The notes below the pieces were generated by a model. It saw nothing but the letters and a program-made list of their open reading frames with translations, made no database searches and was not told the DNA's origin. From NCBI GenBank assembly GCA_051745935.1, contig JBNJEM010000395.1, forward strand, positions 1 to 7,428: a stretch of DNA of 7,428 nucleotides, in the 5' to 3' direction. Source of the stretch: JBNJEM01 sp051745935. Lineage in GTDB: Bacteria; Planctomycetota; Planctomycetia; Pirellulales; Pirellulaceae. A program made the position numbers and the translations under genes. Below, one piece after another: positions 6,473-7,428 of this stretch; position 1 is the stretch's first letter; the number at the start of each line of letters is the position of its first letter.

Positions 6473-6571
6473 TCACCGCCCAGCGACCAGTTATTATCAG
6501 CTCACGCGGACCGCCCCCCCTGCGGCCTCGCGTGAAAGGCTCACAGGATCTGGAATCGGAAAACCACGCCG

Positions 6572-7018
6572 ATGAAAGCTTGCATTCAACGAGTACACCA
6601 AGCGCATGTGACGGTGGACGAGGAAACTGTCGGTCAGATTGGGCGTGGGTTACTCGTCTTGCTGGGGGTAGGCCACGGGGACGAAGCGCGGGACGCCGAC
6701 TATCTGGCGTCCAAGCTCGTTGGTCTGCGGATCTTTGAAGACGATGAAGGGAAAATGAACCGTGGTTTGGGCGATGTTGGGGGGGAAATGCTGGTGGTCA
6801 GCCAGTTTACGCTCTGGGGGGACTGCCGCAAGGGGCGACGGCCGAGCTTCGTCAAGGCAGCGGCCCCCGACGTGGCGGAACGACTTTACGAATACTTCTG
6901 CCAGGTGGTTGAAGAAAAAGGGATCGTGGTGGCTCGGGGCCGTTTTCGCGCGCGCATGAACGTGGCCCTGATCAATGACGGGCCGGTTACGCTGAACCTG
7001 GATTCTCGTAACGCGTGA
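6572..7018 (+). CDS. dtd: D-aminoacyl-tRNA deacylase
   Basis: A 148-residue protein, the usual length of bacterial Dtd. The enzyme hydrolyses D-amino acids (and glycine mischarged on tRNA-Ala) from tRNA, a cytoplasmic proofreading step acting as a homodimer. The N-terminus MKACIQRVHQAHVTVD matches the family start MxxxIQRVxxAxVxV. Then come GLLVLLGV (26-33), RIFEDDEGKMN (53-63), the active-site motif SQFTL at 77-81, RRPSF (89-93), and NDGPVT at 135-140, whose Gly-cisPro pair G137-P138 gives chiral selectivity. All key elements are intact. The ATG at 6572 is preceded only by a weak purine stretch (GGAAAA about 9 bases upstream), but homology fixes this start. No downstream partner follows within the window, so it looks monocistronic. 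Confidence 0.96.
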   Translation: MKACIQRVHQAHVTVDEETVGQIGRGLLVLLGVGHGDEARDADYLASKLVGLRIFEDDEGKMNRGLGDVGGEMLVVSQFTLWGDCRKGRRPSFVKAAAPDVAERLYEYFCQVVEEKGIVVARGRFRARMNVALINDGPVTLNLDSRNA

Positions 7019-7228
7019 GCCCGCTGAACGCCCTGGAACACGGAACGAGCCGGGAAATCTTGAGCCGGGACCATGCCCACGGGATGCCGCGCAAGGCGGG
7101 ATCAGGAGACTGCGTTGCTTCTTGGGACGCGGGGCGAGGCGGTCGTACGAGGGGGAAAAGCGGCCCCGCTCGCGCCGCCCGCCGGCGCGACCGACGAAAT
7201 CCCCGTGGTCTTGCGTTCAACTCATTGA
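7019..7228. other. Spacer after dtd with a GC-rich hairpin
   Basis: No gene is supported. The clear structure is a perfect 8-bp stem, TCGCGCCG (7170-7177) with CGGCGCGA (7183-7190), around a 5-nt loop. It lies about 150 bases after the dtd stop and lacks a T tract. It may mark a transcript end or protect a 3' end. Confidence 0.45.
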
Positions 7229-7330
7229 TACCGGTCGCGGATCACTTTCCGCGCCGCGAGTCCGACCAACGGGAGGACGGCTTGCGTCGGGCAGCTTTCC
7301 ACCCGGAAAAATCCAACCGCCTGAAATATA
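7229..7330 (-). repeat. ~100-bp intergenic repeat, tandem unit C
   Basis: 102-bp unit in the same orientation as units A and B. The invariant core is present. The third-loop variant begins CGCGG, which also extends pairing inside the loop as CGCGGA with TCCGCG, and GTGATCC replaces the GTCATCC of copies 1, A and B. It is identical to unit D over the 98 bases visible in D. Confidence 0.92.
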
Positions 7331-7428
7331 TACCGGTCGCGGATCACTTTCCGCGCCGCGAGTCCGACCAACGGGAGGACGGCTTGCGTCGGGCAGCTTT
7401 CCACCCGGAAAAATCCAACCGCCTGAAA
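7331..7428 (-). repeat. ~100-bp intergenic repeat, tandem unit D (cut by window edge)
   Basis: Second unit of this tandem, identical to unit C through the last base of the window, which falls inside the TTTCAGGC end of the unit. The array may therefore continue beyond the window, and the true copy number at this site is unknown. Confidence 0.92.

Larger units (their letters stand above)
5890..6571. other. Long divergent intergenic region between pdxA and dtd
   Basis: No gene is supported in 682 bp: short open frames lack ribosome sites and known domains, and I find no tRNA, tmRNA, SRP or RNase P RNA signature. It should hold the pdxA promoter (- strand) and dtd promoter (+ strand). Identified elements are the palindrome at 5974-5987, the candidate promoter at 6390-6419 and the palindrome at 6460-6472. 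A long-range pairing, GGGGTG (6309-6314) with CACCCC (6341-6346) followed by TATTTTT, resembles a weak + strand terminator with a 26-nt loop. This could close an unrecognised small transcript starting further left. Confidence 0.45.

Noticed and set aside
5890..6571. Structured non-coding RNA gene (6S, SRP, RNase P, tmRNA or tRNA)
   Set aside because: I searched by eye for their conserved motifs (T-loop GTTCRANNC, SRP and RNase P core signatures) and found none on either strand.
4618..7404. Short peptide readable in every repeat unit, beginning (V/M)E(S/R)CPTQAVLPLVGLA and ending KVIRDRY
   Set aside because: The start is GTG in four units and ATG only in unit A, with no ribosome site before it. 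The sense strand is nearly stop-free in all three frames, so an open frame is expected. The 100-bp period of units A and B breaks the frame. It is better explained as a non-coding GC-rich repeat.
1777..7428. CRISPR array
   Set aside because: The repeating unit is about 100 bp with no unique spacers between short repeats, copies are scattered in both orientations, and no cas gene is present.

Overview
The window looks like a chromosomal segment of a planctomycete, probably of the Pirellulales kind. This is inferred from protein style: the TadG-like VWA protein with a very long insert after its first MIDAS motif, the unfused single-domain housekeeping genes with long AT-poor spacers between them, and the start and spacing habits. 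No rRNA or other taxonomic marker is present, so the placement is an inference from sequence character.

Layout, left to right. (1) Nt 2-1372, + strand: the C-terminal part of a VWA-domain, TadG-type protein whose start lies outside the window, closed by a strong intrinsic terminator (1399-1429). (2) Nt 1430-1958: a non-coding stretch with a hairpin and the first copy of a ~100-bp repeat. (3) Nt 1959-2507, - strand: a CvpA-family membrane protein. (4) Nt 2508-2961: a spacer holding a heptamer tandem repeat (2590-2650) and a ~142-bp stretch bounded by direct and inverted 11-mers (2662-2803). (5) Nt 2962-3690, + strand: a YdjM/DUF457-type membrane-bound putative metal-dependent hydrolase. (6) Nt 3938-4582, - strand: a histidine phosphatase. 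(7) Nt 4618-4819: two tandem units of the same ~100-bp repeat, filling almost the whole gap behind pdxA. (8) Nt 4834-5889, - strand: a PdxA-family dehydrogenase. (9) Nt 5890-6571: a long divergent spacer with a perfect 14-bp palindrome, a candidate sigma70-like promoter and a second palindrome. (10) Nt 6572-7018, + strand: D-aminoacyl-tRNA deacylase (dtd). (11) Nt 7019-7428: a spacer with a GC-rich hairpin and two more tandem repeat units that run off the window edge.

The genes do not form one pathway. They are mostly single transcription units: surface or pilus-related VWA, CvpA membrane protein, membrane hydrolase, phosphatase, vitamin B6-type dehydrogenase, and tRNA proofreading. pdxA and the phosphatase share a strand and may be co-transcribed through the repeat pair.

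The most interesting content is the repeat family. Five copies lie only between genes, in both orientations, with an invariant 42-bp core. They can fold into three stem-loops, and most differences between copies fall in predicted loops. I do not recognise it as a named element.
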